Below, piece by piece: positions 26,288-38,122 of a stretch of DNA of 64,000 bases (positions within the stretch are counted from its first letter, which is position 1; the number at the start of each line of letters is the position of its first letter). A program made the translations under genes and the position numbers. The notes under the pieces are model-generated. The model saw only the letters and a program-made list of their open reading frames with translations, did not search any database and was not told where the DNA came from. Source of the stretch: Stichopus chloronotus. Its lineage: Eukaryota; Echinodermata; Holothuroidea; Aspidochirotida; Stichopodidae. Location: contig CM037842.1 of the NCBI GenBank assembly GCA_021234535.1, positions 7,211,845 to 7,275,844 of the forward strand. The letters are read 5' to 3'.

Positions 26288-27101
26288 GACACTTAATTAG
26301 CTGAACTAGTTGAACAAATAAGCATGAGGAGAAAAAAAGTGATATGGCAAGAAAATGTCAGATTCCATGTGATTTTTATCAATTTGTAATAGAGAATCCG
26401 TTACCCATGTGAACTTTAAAAGGTATCGCATTCTACAAAAAAAGCTACTGCTACGGTAACGGTTATTTTTGTCTGAGGTCTTTGTCTAATCAAACGTCTA
26501 TGCCTCTAAGAATTTCTTCGAAGCCGCTCAAGACGTTTATCAAAAATGTTAAAACCTACAACTTGCGATGGTCCAGAGAACGAGCACTAAGTTAGATAAA
26601 GAACTTAAGTTACCCGGTGTCAGATGAGAGACTGAGCACTATCCACATGAAAACTTTCTCGACAATTCATAAATTCAAAGTAATTATTGTAATAATAGGT
26701 TGTTAGTATAAAGTTTCATGTCCACTTTTAGAACAAAAGTGCAATTGTTGAAAACGTTTTCCAATGTTAGGATCAAGTGTCAATGTTTTCATGACTATAT
26801 GGGTTCAAAACAGCATGAAATGGATGAACTAATTAGATAAAAACAAACCGTGAGCAACGTGATTTCTGGTAACGTTGTAAATTCTAGCACTGTACTGATG
26901 TCTTACCTATTAACTCTTATCATGAGAATATTCATGCTTTTATTGTACAGTGGTTGCAAAGTTTTTCTAATGAATATTCGCCTGCGGAGCAGCCTCTGTA
27001 GTAGCTTTCGAAAAGATGAAAATACACCCACAGTATAACACAGAGTCTGTCAACCTTGACTTTTCGACGAAATCGTAACCTCTGTAATCATGCCGCAGTG
27101 T
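26288..27101. other. No gene seen
   Basis: AT-rich sequence downstream of the degenerate NACHT exon. No further NACHT homology, repeat array or splice-bounded open frame was recognised. Confidence 0.4.
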
Positions 27102-27460
27102 GTGTGTGTACGTGTGTGTGTATGTGTGTGTTTCTAAGTGTTTCTGTGACTCCTACCTTGTAAACACGACATTTCAAGAATGGAAAGCTTGGACATGTAT
27201 TATATTTACTACATAAGTGTACCACATTAAGTACATGAACCCTATCAATTTTGGTGGAGGTCAACGGTCATTCGGGGTCAGCAGGTGTAAAGTTGTTAAA
27301 ACCTTGTAAACCAGATATCTCAAGAAGGTAAGCTTGGACAATTCTCGTGTGTGGTATGTAGTTGAATCACCTTAAGCACGAGATCCTTAGTGATTTTGGT
27401 GTAGGTCAAAGGTTATATAAGGTCAACAATGGTCAAACAGTGAAAATGTTGTAATAAGCT
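27102..27460. repeat. (GT)n tract followed by 140-bp-type repeat units
   Basis: A (GT)n run with interruptions at about 27102-27143 is followed by roughly two units of the repeat family also seen at 1-395 and 31990-32510. The unit has CTCAAGAAGG, AGCTTGGACA, GGTGGAGGTCAA and GGTCATTCGGGGTCA-type blocks at about 140-bp spacing. Confidence 0.65.
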
Positions 27461-30400
27461 GGATCAATATATCTGATATGCCTGGGCATGTCATTCATAA
27501 CCGTACCGACGGTTTCAAAATTAACAGCTAACACGTAGACCGAAAATACCAGGTATACCCGATAAAGGAATAATACCTAGCAAAAAGTAAGGTCGCATGA
27601 TTAAACCGAAGTTGGTAGCCGCTCGCTCAGGTAATCAATCAGACAGGACAGCGACATCAAACATATTCTCACCTTCACACAACGTCTTGTGATTCATTGG
27701 CCAATCACATGTACACCACTTTCAGCAGTATACAAACGCTATTTTCAGAAGTATGTAATTGGAAAAGTTTGTGGTTGGGGCTATTGAAAATTTCAAGCCA
27801 CCTGCTTCAAATTGTGTACACAAGAGCTGTGCACCCTGCACTGCACAATAAAAGCAAATTAATATTTTAGTAAAAACAGTTGGCCACAATGGGACATTAA
27901 AATAAGTCACAATATAATTAAGAAGTAAAGCAAGAACAAAACGAGAGAACGAACATGGAATATTCCGAAATACAATACAACTACCCAGATCAACAGCTGT
28001 AAGGCCGATATGATGGTCGTCCTTGCTGCAATATTAAAGTCATGAAAACAACAAAAAGAAGTATAAATCATAACAATGGTTTCATCTTGTTACTGCTAGT
28101 TAAAGAACGTGTGTTGGTAAAAAAGTAACATTTTCTGTAATTCTTGCAAAAAAAAAAAAGAACCTTAGTGATATAGCGAGAAAAAATAGCTAAATAAGGC
28201 TTTCACCTGCAGCGTGGAGCCCATCTACAATACATTTTGTTTCTGCGCAATCTTCGTCAGCTGCCAATTCAAACTTGCACGCGTGTCCGGCTGTTCTGTT
28301 AACGTTGCTTAGCTTCGTTGTAAGTACATACTACATATATACGTACTTATGGAATCGCGTCAAGCTAACACACAGTGAACACGGAACGTGAATGTGACAG
28401 CCCTAAACCGAAGCAGCATGGTCGGAGCGAATGTGTGACTAACCTTTATTCCAAAGACGACCTTCCTGTTGATGCCAACTGCAATAATGTTGTTAAAGTG
28501 TTAGACTCCCTGAAGAAAGAGGTTTCAGTCCCAAACTGGATCTCACATTGTATTGTCGTCTGTGTACCCTTTGTACTGTAGCTACTATCACCTCAGTGTT
28601 CATGAAAGCAAGATCGAACATGGAAAGTATCAACAAATATCTTAATCGGTCAAGTATGAAGAAAACTTATACATGACATATGCAATTCGAAGATTTCCTC
28701 CCTCAAGATACTTTCGTTCAGAGCGACTTGGCACTTTTGCTGTAGCGTAACGTACAAACGTACATACTGAAATAGAACCTAGCCAACACCTTTATTACTA
28801 ACGTTTGTGCATTACAGTAGAGGAACAGAATTTTACAGGATTTTCAAATAAATTTTGATCCAAACTGCTTGAAAGTTTGGTAATATGTTGTATTTCATAT
28901 TGCTAAGCTTATATCGGATCATCAGGGACAGGATGGTATTTTATGTTAAAGAAACATTAAATTTAAACTTAAAAAATGTGTGGAGAATATTTTACCATAT
29001 ATAACAGTGTTACGATAACCCAACGCAATTTCATAACTCTAACCCAATGCAATTAAGACCAGGCTCAATCAAATATTTGCTAATAGCCACAGGGGACTGT
29101 TTAAGGAATTCACATCCACGCCTAAATGTTCTACTTTAAACGTCCTAATATCTTCCATCCTCAGCGCCCCACCCTCATTTCTTCGGCACAGACAACTTAC
29201 GTAGTTCAAATTAAGTGTTGTGTACTTTTCACTTGGATCTGGATTCCTCACTATTTTGTTGAAAAAGAGAATCAAATCACACATTCAGGGTTGTTAAAGA
29301 ATTTGTCAGGTCTTAATCGACGACAGAGTATGGAGTGAATATTTTCTTGCCATTTGATGATGGTGATATGTAAAAGTAATCACTTTTAAAGATGCCGTGG
29401 TAATATATACTTTATCTGAGGCAAAATATATTAGCTCTTTTTTATGGCTTTCTCTCGAGGGCTGTGTGTGGTTAGAAACTTAACGTACACATTACGTGTA
29501 GGCCCAAAAGGGAACGTGTCTATGAGACAACCCAATGGAATGTGTAATTAATGTAAGCATGAGCAGGCAGTGAGTCACGAAATTACTGCTACAGGTATAT
29601 CAGGTATATGTATAAGCAAGGGACGATGCAGCGAGTAGAATCGGGAATGAAATGAAACGCTTAATCAAAGGCAGAATAAACACATTAACAGACATGTTTT
29701 TGTTCAAAACTTATTCTCATTATAAAAGAAGATCCTAGACAAATTGACACTAACTGACGGGTATGGATGATTGAATCGCCCCCCCCCCCCCCCCCCCGCA
29801 GGAGTCTAACTGCTGCTTTGGTTATATTCGACAGGTCCAGCAGGTTTTCTATTGGGGTCTGGGGTAGCGTCCGTAAACGTAAAAATCCCGGAGGCTCTAG
29901 GGTATTTGAAGAATTGTGAGCATTGGAACGAAGGATTTTTGTATCTTTCAATAGTGTTCAAAGGGAAAAACAGGTCAGAAGTTGCATATTTTGAGGACAA
30001 ACGATAAATTTGACGAATGGCAAGTGGTTGGCGCCAGGGTCTGGGGATGGAGAGCACATATTGTCAAAGGTCTATGAAAGGATATCTCATGGGCGAGTGT
30101 GTAATGTTTTTTTTCACGGGGACAGAGGCTGGCTCGAGGGCATGTATGCTAGGACTACATAAACGGACTATGTGAACATACCCAGCCTTGAAATAGTGAT
30201 ATCATGTCTGCAGTTTCTCAATTCATTTAAAAAAAGCGATCAATTAATGAAAGACGGTATGGCAATACGTATCCGACGGGTTGAGATGATATATACGAGA
30301 ATTATGAGAGTTTACGAATCTTCTTTCATTTTCTGTGGGTACTTTGGGTAGTTTGTGCGCATAGGCAGATCGTAACGACGTTTCGCTAGTGTTTAAGCCT

Positions 30401-31974
30401 GCATGTACGCAGCCTTAAAAGAGGGATATCATGTCTTACAATTTAAAAAACAATCTATGAAAAATGGTAATCCATATGGGAATTTCCAGCAACACGTCTC
30501 ACAGAGAGTGGTTCAAAACGGGTAAAAAAAAAACTTAAGTCGATAAGCAAAAGATGAACATAAATAAAACGTAAACACCATTGCACATGAACACACAATG
30601 TAATCACCATAGCACCGCAAAGTTCTCATGACCTTTTGCATATTTTGCTTAAACGTCATAAATATCACATATAAACGGCCTATCCCGGGTTTTCAACAAG
30701 GGTGGGGACTTGTCCTGAAGACAAATTGCCTTTTGCGTTACTGCGGGCAGGATTATCTACTTGGAGTGCCATCATAAATTGGCGCGGAGCGTACATTTTC
30801 GGCTTGAAAAAACCCCACATGGTCCGAAACGGCATCTCAATGTACTCTAGACTTCATGCACTCAGTTTTGAAATAGGACTCTTATGTCTGCAATTTCGTA
30901 TTTAATTAGGGAAACATTATTCTATGGTAAACGTTTTACCAGTTTGGGTTGCTCTTATCTAGAATATTTTCTATTTTCTGAAAAAGTTAATTCAACAGTT
31001 TTTTTCTTCCTAACGACAACACGTTTTGTTTTTCTTTTAGACAAATTTTCAACTAGCAGGTGACTTTCTGACTATCTTTACTCCAAGACTGAAATATGAG
31101 AAATTCAAATGGAATATCATATTCAGAATTATTTTCAATTAAGAGGTAACGCCACATTCTGGTGCAATACTTGGCATCTTTCAAGTAATAAAATGTCCTG
31201 GAATGGGATATGAAAAGTTCCACTCTTTATTTCTGATTTTCCGACGGTCGTCGCTCTGACTTTTTTCTTCCAGCCAGGTCCCAACGGACTGAGTGTATAG
31301 CATAATTTAAACCTTCTCCCTTTTCGGGTAATTTGAAATTTTGTTGGTGCATTGATGCGGAGGGAGCTTGGCACCGTCTGTTTGTTCACCATGAACGTGC
31401 AAAAGACGTTTCCCATTTTGGGGCTGAATTTCGCCTTGGCTAGAAATTTTTTATTCCAAAATATAGTGTTCTTAGGGATTAGCTTTAAAGGAAATGTCAA
31501 CTTAGAAGAAAGCAATTATAAAATCAGTCACAGTAAATACGACTTTACGATACAAACTTAAAATTCGTTAACTTGACAATTGCCATCTGAAACGTTACCG
31601 TTACTCCATGTAAATAGCGGGGGGGGGGGGGGGGGTGGTTATTGGGGTTTATCAGCCTAGCGATTACATCAGTCACACACCGAAATTGTGGTACTTGATT
31701 GTAATTTCCACCTACCATTCAAAGAGGTGAGCTAAAACAGTTCTCTTTTACGAAATGTGAGGGGACAGTTAATTTTATGTACCCCACCGATGGAAATGTA
31801 GCAAACGTGTCCCTTCGCCTCCCAAGGATTTACTGACATGCATTCCGTGCACTGTACATTTCTATACGACAACACTAGGGTATGTATAATTAATAAAGTA
31901 AATAGTGATTCCACGAAAATTTCCCGTAAAACCAGGTATTTTCAGGAATGGAGCGACCGGTATACCGATATCTG
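27461..31974. other. Intergenic; one weak orphan ORF, homopolymers, no firm gene
   Basis: A plus-strand frame at 28375-28581 (starts MNTERECDSPKPKQHGRSEC, then a Lys/Asp/Val-rich stretch) has protein-like composition but no homologue that I recognise. A minus-strand frame at 31135-31515 is 126 codons long and basic, without a recognised domain. A C-run at about 29779-29798 and a G-run at about 31619-31636 are present. None of these is supported enough to call a gene. Confidence 0.3.
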
Positions 31975-31989
31975 CTTTTGTTCACATCG

Positions 31990-32515
31990 ACGTAGATTAC
32001 TATATCTCAAGAAGTGTAGCTTGGACAAATTTCATATTTGGAACGTAAGGGTATCACATTTGTAAAAAAAAAAGATTGTTGTTGATTTTGGTGGAGTTCA
32101 AAGGTCGCCTGAGGTCAACAAGGGTCAAATTGTGAAAATGTTGTAGTAAGATATCTCAAGAAGGAAAACGTGGGCAGATCTCTCAGTTAGAATTTAGGTT
32201 ATCCTATTGAGTATACAAGAATTACATTGTTTTGGTGAAGGTCAAAGGTCATTTGGCGTCAACAGGGTCATACGCTATAATTATTGTAAAATCATATCTC
32301 GCAATGAAAGCTTTGACAGATGTCATATTCGGTATCTAGTTTTATCGCATTAAGTATAAGAACCAGATTTTAATTGAGGTCAATCTCATTCGATGTCAAC
32401 AAGGGTAAAAAAAAATTGCGAAAACCTTGTACATGATCTCAAGAAAAGAAGCTTTTACAGATCTCATAGTTCATACAAAGCATATGTAGCTTAATGTGAC
32501 ACATACTAATGGGTA
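31990..32515. repeat. About 143-bp tandem repeat, 3.5 copies
   Basis: ATATCTCAAGAAG-type starts occur at about 32001, 32150, 32294 and 32436. Each unit has a TTTTGGTGGAGTTCAAAGGTC block and a GGTCAACAAGGGTCAAA block. The array ends in the same CATACAAAGCATATGTAGCTT-like segment as the array at 1-395, followed by a GTATCATCGAAACCACAATGC block also found near 1648. Confidence 0.8.
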
Positions 32516-32649
32516 ATATCAGATTCAGAAAAATATGCTCGTAATCGTATCATCGAAACCACAATGCATTTGTGTTGACAACCATAACCAATACTCCAGT
32601 TATATATATATGCTATATATATATATGCTATGTTCTATCATCAACTGTT

Positions 32650-33470
32650 AAAAGTCAGGACTGTTGATTGAAATAATAGATTAACTTTAAATTTACTTTT
32701 GTTTATCAAAAGGTAACTAGTTAACTTTTAGCATATTCGGCATTTGTGACAACATTGTCCACATAACATGACGCTGGTATGTCTAATTCTTGTAACCAAA
32801 GCGATTTTTCCACTTTTTGTTCAAATTTTGCTTTCAAAATATTTGGTAGTGTGTTTATTTCATTTAACCTGCACTGTTGTTAAGTCCATGCCAGCTCGAA
32901 TGAGTAGGCCGCGGCTCAATCCACAGTATGGCCAGATTCACTGCTCAGTTTTTCATTTATGATAGATTCAAATGTCCGTCAACTTTTTATTTTATCCATT
33001 TATTTATAAATATGTGAGGTAATACATTCACTAATATAATGATATAACTCTAACAAGAAAAATGTATAATGTCCTCTGATGTCCGCTAAAACTGCTCAAA
33101 ATGACTAACATATGGTAGTGCACCATGTACGGTACAGCAGAATGGGTGTCACAATGTCACCCGTATGTGAATGTGAACAAACTTCACACTTTGAACACTA
33201 TTTTCTTTTGCATAATGATAGCACATAACTTGCAAGTCAAGCATGATATTTGTTATATGTAGTTACTTCAATACCAGATACCACGTCAGCATTGCGAACA
33301 ATTTAAATCAATAACACGTAATAAACAACACATATACATCGGTCTTCTTAAACTGACAACCAATATTTTAGTGTCTTTTTCTTTACTGCCTTGTGTCAAT
33401 ATCAGAGTTTGAGCCAAAATTAAGTCCTTTCACGCATTCTAAATGTCTTAAAATAGTTCTCTGTTTGACA
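32650..33470. repeat. Dispersed repeat, about 850 bp, copy 2
   Basis: Same family as 12630-13480, same orientation. The CACTGCTCA, GTGCACCATGTACGG and AATATCAGAGTTTGAGCC anchors occur in the same order. The B-box-like stretch here is changed (GGCTCAATCCAC). Confidence 0.6.
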
Positions 33471-33786
33471 AGACGGACGAGCATTGGACGTATGATGTAA
33501 CTGCCAGTGATTGGAGATTATTTAGCAGAGTCCGGAAGTCGACATGGATTTGACTGACGTTTTCCTCCCTGTACTCCCTAATAACATTGGCAACAGTCAC
33601 AATAATATTATTACAATAAACCAACTACGATATGGGCCGAAATTTGTAATGCCTAATACGCCGAATAGGCATTGCTAATGTTTCCTGTTGGAAGGAATAT
33701 CACCGCCATTTTCCGTTATTTTTTTTTTTCAATTGACGCCTTCTACTGGTTCCCGTGTGTCCTTCAGACCTGTCGAAACGCTTAGA

Positions 33787-33985
33787 CAATCTTGGACAAA
33801 ACTGTTGGGACACTTTGCATATTTTGCAATTATAATCCTTTTAGCTTTTGTTTAGAGGAAAACATGAAACCCCGCTCCCCTTCCCACGTTTGCGCTTTTG
33901 GAGTGAATGGACACTGTGGACAGTAATCCTGTAGCCAAAACTTACACGGACAGCGGGATGTGATATGGAGTTTTGTCTAAGATTG
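33787..33985. mobile_element. 199-bp MITE, copy 2
   Basis: Begins CAATCTTGGACAAAACT and ends AGTTTTGTCTAAGATTG, a 17-bp terminal inverted repeat with one mismatch. Same length as the copy at 12061-12259. The interior is more diverged but keeps ACATGAAACCCCGCTCCCCTT and GGACACTTTG. Confidence 0.82.
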
Positions 33986-34805
33986 CAGTAGGGTCTGGGA
34001 CTACAGACTGTATGCAAGCTATAGGCTTACTGTAATTGAATGCTTGCCTTGGGACGAGTAATATGTGTGCTATAACTTGTTGACTTGTGGATCCGGTTCT
34101 TGCTGACGTTTGATGAATATTTCCGTAATTTTTCTCATTAAGTCATTTTCGGTGGTCGTAAATGAGATTCCATAGAAAGTTGGCAGACTATCGTATAGGC
34201 CAAGCGTTGGTATGCTACGAAATTATTTATACTAAGAAATTAATAGGATTTTTTTTTTTTTTTTTAATGACGAAGCACTGATAAAACGCATACACAATAG
34301 CAAGTTTGACTATTTGTATCGACCTTACTTTGAATAGATTTTTCAAACAGTTTTTTAGTTTATCGAGACTTTTGTGAAGGGGGTGTTCGTTTTTGTTGCA
34401 AATGTGACTCACGAAAAGCTTCTACGTGGATTTCTACACAAATAAGAAATATTATAAAGGAATACAAAAAGTCAAGGTGAATAACGACAGGTTATACTGT
34501 TTTGGTATTTTGAAGGAAAGCATAGCAAATTATATCAAGGTGCACAAAGTCAGTTCATAAATTATTAGCCCCTCTCTCTCATGTAGCCTACATAATTTAA
34601 AGTGTGGTGTGAGGGGGTATGTGTTGGGTAGGACGGATGTTCATGGTGCTTGAAAATACCGAAAATGGGCAGATAGTGGACGGTTAGAAGTGAAACGGTA
34701 CAAAGCAATCGATTCAAAGGCCTACTTTACATTCTTTGAACCAAGCACATATTCTACGCGTACCGGTGATGGGCAAATGCTTTCCAGGCAGTTTTCGGTC
34801 AATAT

Positions 34806-35248
34806 TCATTACTCTGCCATCAGCTCTAACTTGCTTGCACTGGTTCCATAAGTTGATAGACTTGGTTTCTGACTTGAGGAAAATTTGTTGATCATTTCAG
34901 TGGCCACCAAGGACCTGAATTTGAGATTACTCATGGTTTTAGTTTTGGAGCAAGTTAGTCTCAGGTTATCTTTATACATAATGTAAGCATTTACGATATC
35001 AGCATCAATATAATAATAAAATAGTTTCAACCACCATCGTTTTGACTTCCATCCAATAGAATACGCATAAGTTGGTCAAAACGATCAACCCCACCCATAT
35101 AAGTGTTGTAATCGGCAATAGTTGAGGACATGGAACATTTTCCTTTTGACCCTCTGCATTTTTTCCTTTAAACGAAAGTAACGTTTGCTGGATTATGCAT
35201 GTTTGATTCAAAACTTACGGCCTGTCCTTCCACCGGTAAGCACTGATT
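34806..35248 (-). pseudogene. piggyBac-type transposase remnant (C-terminal part)
   Basis: On the minus strand, across frame changes, the pieces read YRWKDRP, then HNPANVTFV, then NVPCPQLL, DYNTYMGGVDRFDQLMR, then YSIGWKSKRWWLKLFYYYID and IVNAYIMYK. This is the characteristic order of the piggyBac/PGBD transposase core: the MGGVDrfDq motif, a WW pair and a vNAyilyk motif. There is a one-base shift between the VDRFDQ and YSIGWK segments, another around 35165 and an in-frame stop near 35233, so it is dead. The N-terminal half and the Cys-rich end were not found. It ends at a stop at 34809. Confidence 0.8.
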
Positions 35249-35887
35249 TCAACAAAGTGAAAAAAAAAAGTAGTATTCACCCCTTTTTCAAATCCTTGTT
35301 CTTTTTCAACAATTCATTAGCTGATTACTGCAGCAGTGAGGAGAAGGGAAGGGATTCTTCTTAAGTGGTTACTGCCTTGATTGTGTTGAACTTGCATGTA
35401 TGCTGCGCAGTGTGCTGCGTTGGCATTGGTACAAATATGTACTACTTGCCCTATTACTGGTCACACGACCCCCTTAGTCTTTGATATCCAGTCTGAATAT
35501 ATAACTACATGAAACGTGGTATACATATGTACCACAGACAATGAAGGGCTGGTGGAAAAGGTTTTTTTTAATTACTCAATAGGATAAATAGACCGGAAGT
35601 GGTACAAATGTGTATGTGTTCTACGAAACACAAGTCAAGAAAATTAAATGAAACAATACACCACTGATTTGATGGAAAAATCAATACATCAACAGTGTAC
35701 ACAAACATTATAATAAAAATACGACATGTTTCTGAAGGTCAACTTCCAGCGTCAGGTTGTTAATAAGACTAAATAAAGAGAGGTGAACGACTACCAATTG
35801 GTGAGTCAGAGACAAAATATTTAGAGGTAACACTTAATTAAATAGAGAAAATAATGGGGATTCCAGTTGTTTGTTGATATTACCCAA
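35249..35887. other. No gene seen
   Basis: A poly-A run near 35262 and AT-rich sequence between the piggyBac remnant and the palindromic array. More N-terminal transposase sequence could be hidden here but I could not recognise it. Confidence 0.35.
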
Positions 35888-36584
35888 GTAGCATTCCCAT
35901 ATGGGTACCATGTGGGACCCAGATCCACTACAATATGGGACCCATATGGGACCTCCCATATGGGCCCCAGCAGGTTTTGCACCCAAGACCCATGTGGGCC
36001 CCATATGGGTTATCCCATATTAACCAAATGGGATCAATCTGGGGTCCGTTAGGGTCCCATCTGGGCTAGCAATATATGGGTAGAATATGGGTTACATTAG
36101 GGCTGTCCTTTATGTAAGATACATGGGCTCCATATGGGGCCCATGTGGGTAAGTAGTTGCTGGGTTCAATATGGGAAATCCCATATGGGCGATATATGGG
36201 TTTTATCTGGGTTGGCTATCCATTCATATGGGCTACATATGGGCCCCATAGGGGCACTGATAATCCCATATGGGCAATGCATGGGCTTTATCTGGGCTGA
36301 TAATACATGGGCTAAATATGGCCCATATGGGTTGCATATGGTGCCCATGTGGGTACGACTTGTGGGCTCAGTATGGGAAATCCCATATGGGCAACAAAAT
36401 GGATTCTATCTAGGTTCCCAATATGTGGGTAAAATGTGGGCTGAAGATGGCACAATCCATATGGGGGACATATGGGCTCCGTATTGCGGTGCTGTTTTGG
36501 GTACGAAGTATGTGGGCCAAATTGGTCTATCCCAGACATGCATGAACTTCATGCTTTTTACTGGGGCTATATTCTGAATGCTAC
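35888..36584. mobile_element. Element carrying a CCCATATGGG palindrome array, copy 1
   Basis: The 697-bp segment starts GTAGCATTC and ends GAATGCTAC (9-bp inverted termini), with CAA on both outer sides as a possible 3-bp target duplication. The interior is built of the 10-bp palindrome CCCATATGGG and variants, with a looser higher-order period of about 100 bp (GGAAATCCCATATGGGC near 36172 and 36378). Because the unit is palindromic, both strands are open and translate to Met-Gly-Pro-Ile/Met-Trp-Tyr repeats; these are not genes. Confidence 0.7.
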
Positions 36585-36814
36585 CAATTTTTGGGATCAA
36601 TTAAGTGTAAAATCAGTTTCACCATGCACCTAGGGATTCAGCAATAAACAGAACAGACACTCTGAAAATGAACATTTTAAGAATAACCTCACTGGAAGAC
36701 ATTTAAATCAAGGTTGCAAAAATGCTTTATTGTTGTTAATTTATTCCAATCAAAGAAAAAAGTGCGATAGAAATTTATGAAATTGACCCATTCTAGAATA
36801 CTAGAGCAGCAGTG
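36585..36814. other. No feature seen
   Basis: Short spacer between the palindrome element and an inverted dispersed repeat. Confidence 0.4.
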
Positions 36815-37190
36815 ATTCTACTCATCCATTACATGTGTTTCCATGGCAACCATTCTCCCATGGGTATACAGTACAAGTTGTAGCCCAGGCTAGCAAAGTG
36901 CATGACTACAATATCTCATCTTTACCCCTATAGGATGAGATAATAACCAAAAATGCTCAGTGCATGCATGCATCTGTCTATTGCTGCTCAGTAGTAACAG
37001 AATTTGGGTAAAAACAAACGAATGTGTGACTAACAACTGAAAGTTTCTTCAAATGAGTGCATGTCAACCCATGGCATCCTCAAGAAACCGCGTACCATAC
37101 AAATTCAATCTTCAATTTTAGGATGATATAACTCTCAATCATCTGCTAAGACGTACCTTTCCCTGCATATTATCAGGTTTTCTAAAAATA
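36815..37190 (-). repeat. Dispersed repeat, inverted mate of 14300-14585
   Basis: Shares CCATGGCAACCATTCTCCCA, GATGAGATAATAAC and AGACGTACC with the reverse complement of 14300-14585. An A-rich (AAATA)n-like stretch follows to about 37230. Confidence 0.65.
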
Positions 37191-37382
37191 AATAGATAAA
37201 TAAAAAGATAAATAAATAAAAAAAATCATCTACTTCTGTTGGAAGTTCCCACAAAAATGGTTAGGTATAGAACGAAGACATTATTACATGAATTATTACA
37301 GGCATTATAAACGGCAAGTGTTGAAGGCAGAGCTTTTTTGCCTTAACGCTTAGGATGCCCCTTCCCTATTCAGCTTCATTTG

Positions 37383-37944
37383 TTAAAAGGGTGGTCTAGC
37401 CACAAATTTAGCTTGACTATGTTGAAGAGTAAGTTTATCCAACCATTCTGGTGAAACTTCGATTCAGTTCCAATGAGTGGTTCTCAAGATATTACCAGTT
37501 GAAGGTACCCACTTTTCTACCAACTGTGAACTTGAGGCAAGCAGGAGTGACATCATCTCCTCACATGGCTGAATAGTCTTTTGTTTTCTTTATTATTGAA
37601 TTTATTATTTTGACCTTGAAATCAATAGGTGGTCAGCTTAGGTACTGGTTATGTGAAGGTCGCAAAACTCTCATACCCCTCATACATTCGCATTATGATA
37701 GCACTAGATATTGAAGTATTAAATTTGTGTAAAGTTTAAAGAAAAAACATAAAATGCTTCATCAACGTGGGGAGATGACATCACTCTTGTTTGCTCCTTC
37801 AAGTCAACTGTTGGTAACAAATATGGCACCTTCAACGGCTCATATCTCACACATGGGAATTGAATGGAAGATTCACTGTAATGGTCAGATTAACTTGCTC
37901 GACAGCATATCAAAGCTATATTTGTGGCTAGACCATCCTTTTAA
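37383..37944. mobile_element. Foldback element with 190-bp inverted arms
   Basis: The left arm (37383-37575) begins TTAAAAGGGTGGTCTAGCCA and matches the reverse complement of the right arm (37752-37944), which ends TGGCTAGACCATCCTTTTAA. Agreement continues inward through the GTGACATCATCTCC / GGAGATGACATCAC blocks. The loop of about 175 bp has no coding frame. The arms are diverged by perhaps 20-25 percent, so the element is old. Confidence 0.8.
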
Positions 37945-38122
37945 GAGTGTGAGAAATGACAGTAAAGACACTATGATTTATCTATTTCTACGATCTACAC
38001 AGTTTTTCTTTTGTAACATTAAAAGTAAACTTCCAGGTGTTCTTCATTTTTGATAATGCTCAGTTTTAACAGTAGTTAAACTCGTGTCCAACTGACGGAG
38101 GTAGTTTGCACAAAGACTCTGG

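Noticed and set aside
31135..31515. 126-codon minus-strand frame, basic, as a possible gene
   Set aside because: No recognisable domain and no splice or promoter context. An overlapping plus-strand frame occupies the same DNA. Kept only as a note in the intergenic entry.
36134..36577. Long open frame rich in Met-Gly-Pro-Trp-Tyr (147 codons), with opposed frames on the other strand
   Set aside because: It is the translation of the self-complementary CCCATATGGG array; both strands are open because the unit is palindromic. The same applies to the frames at 44172-44832.
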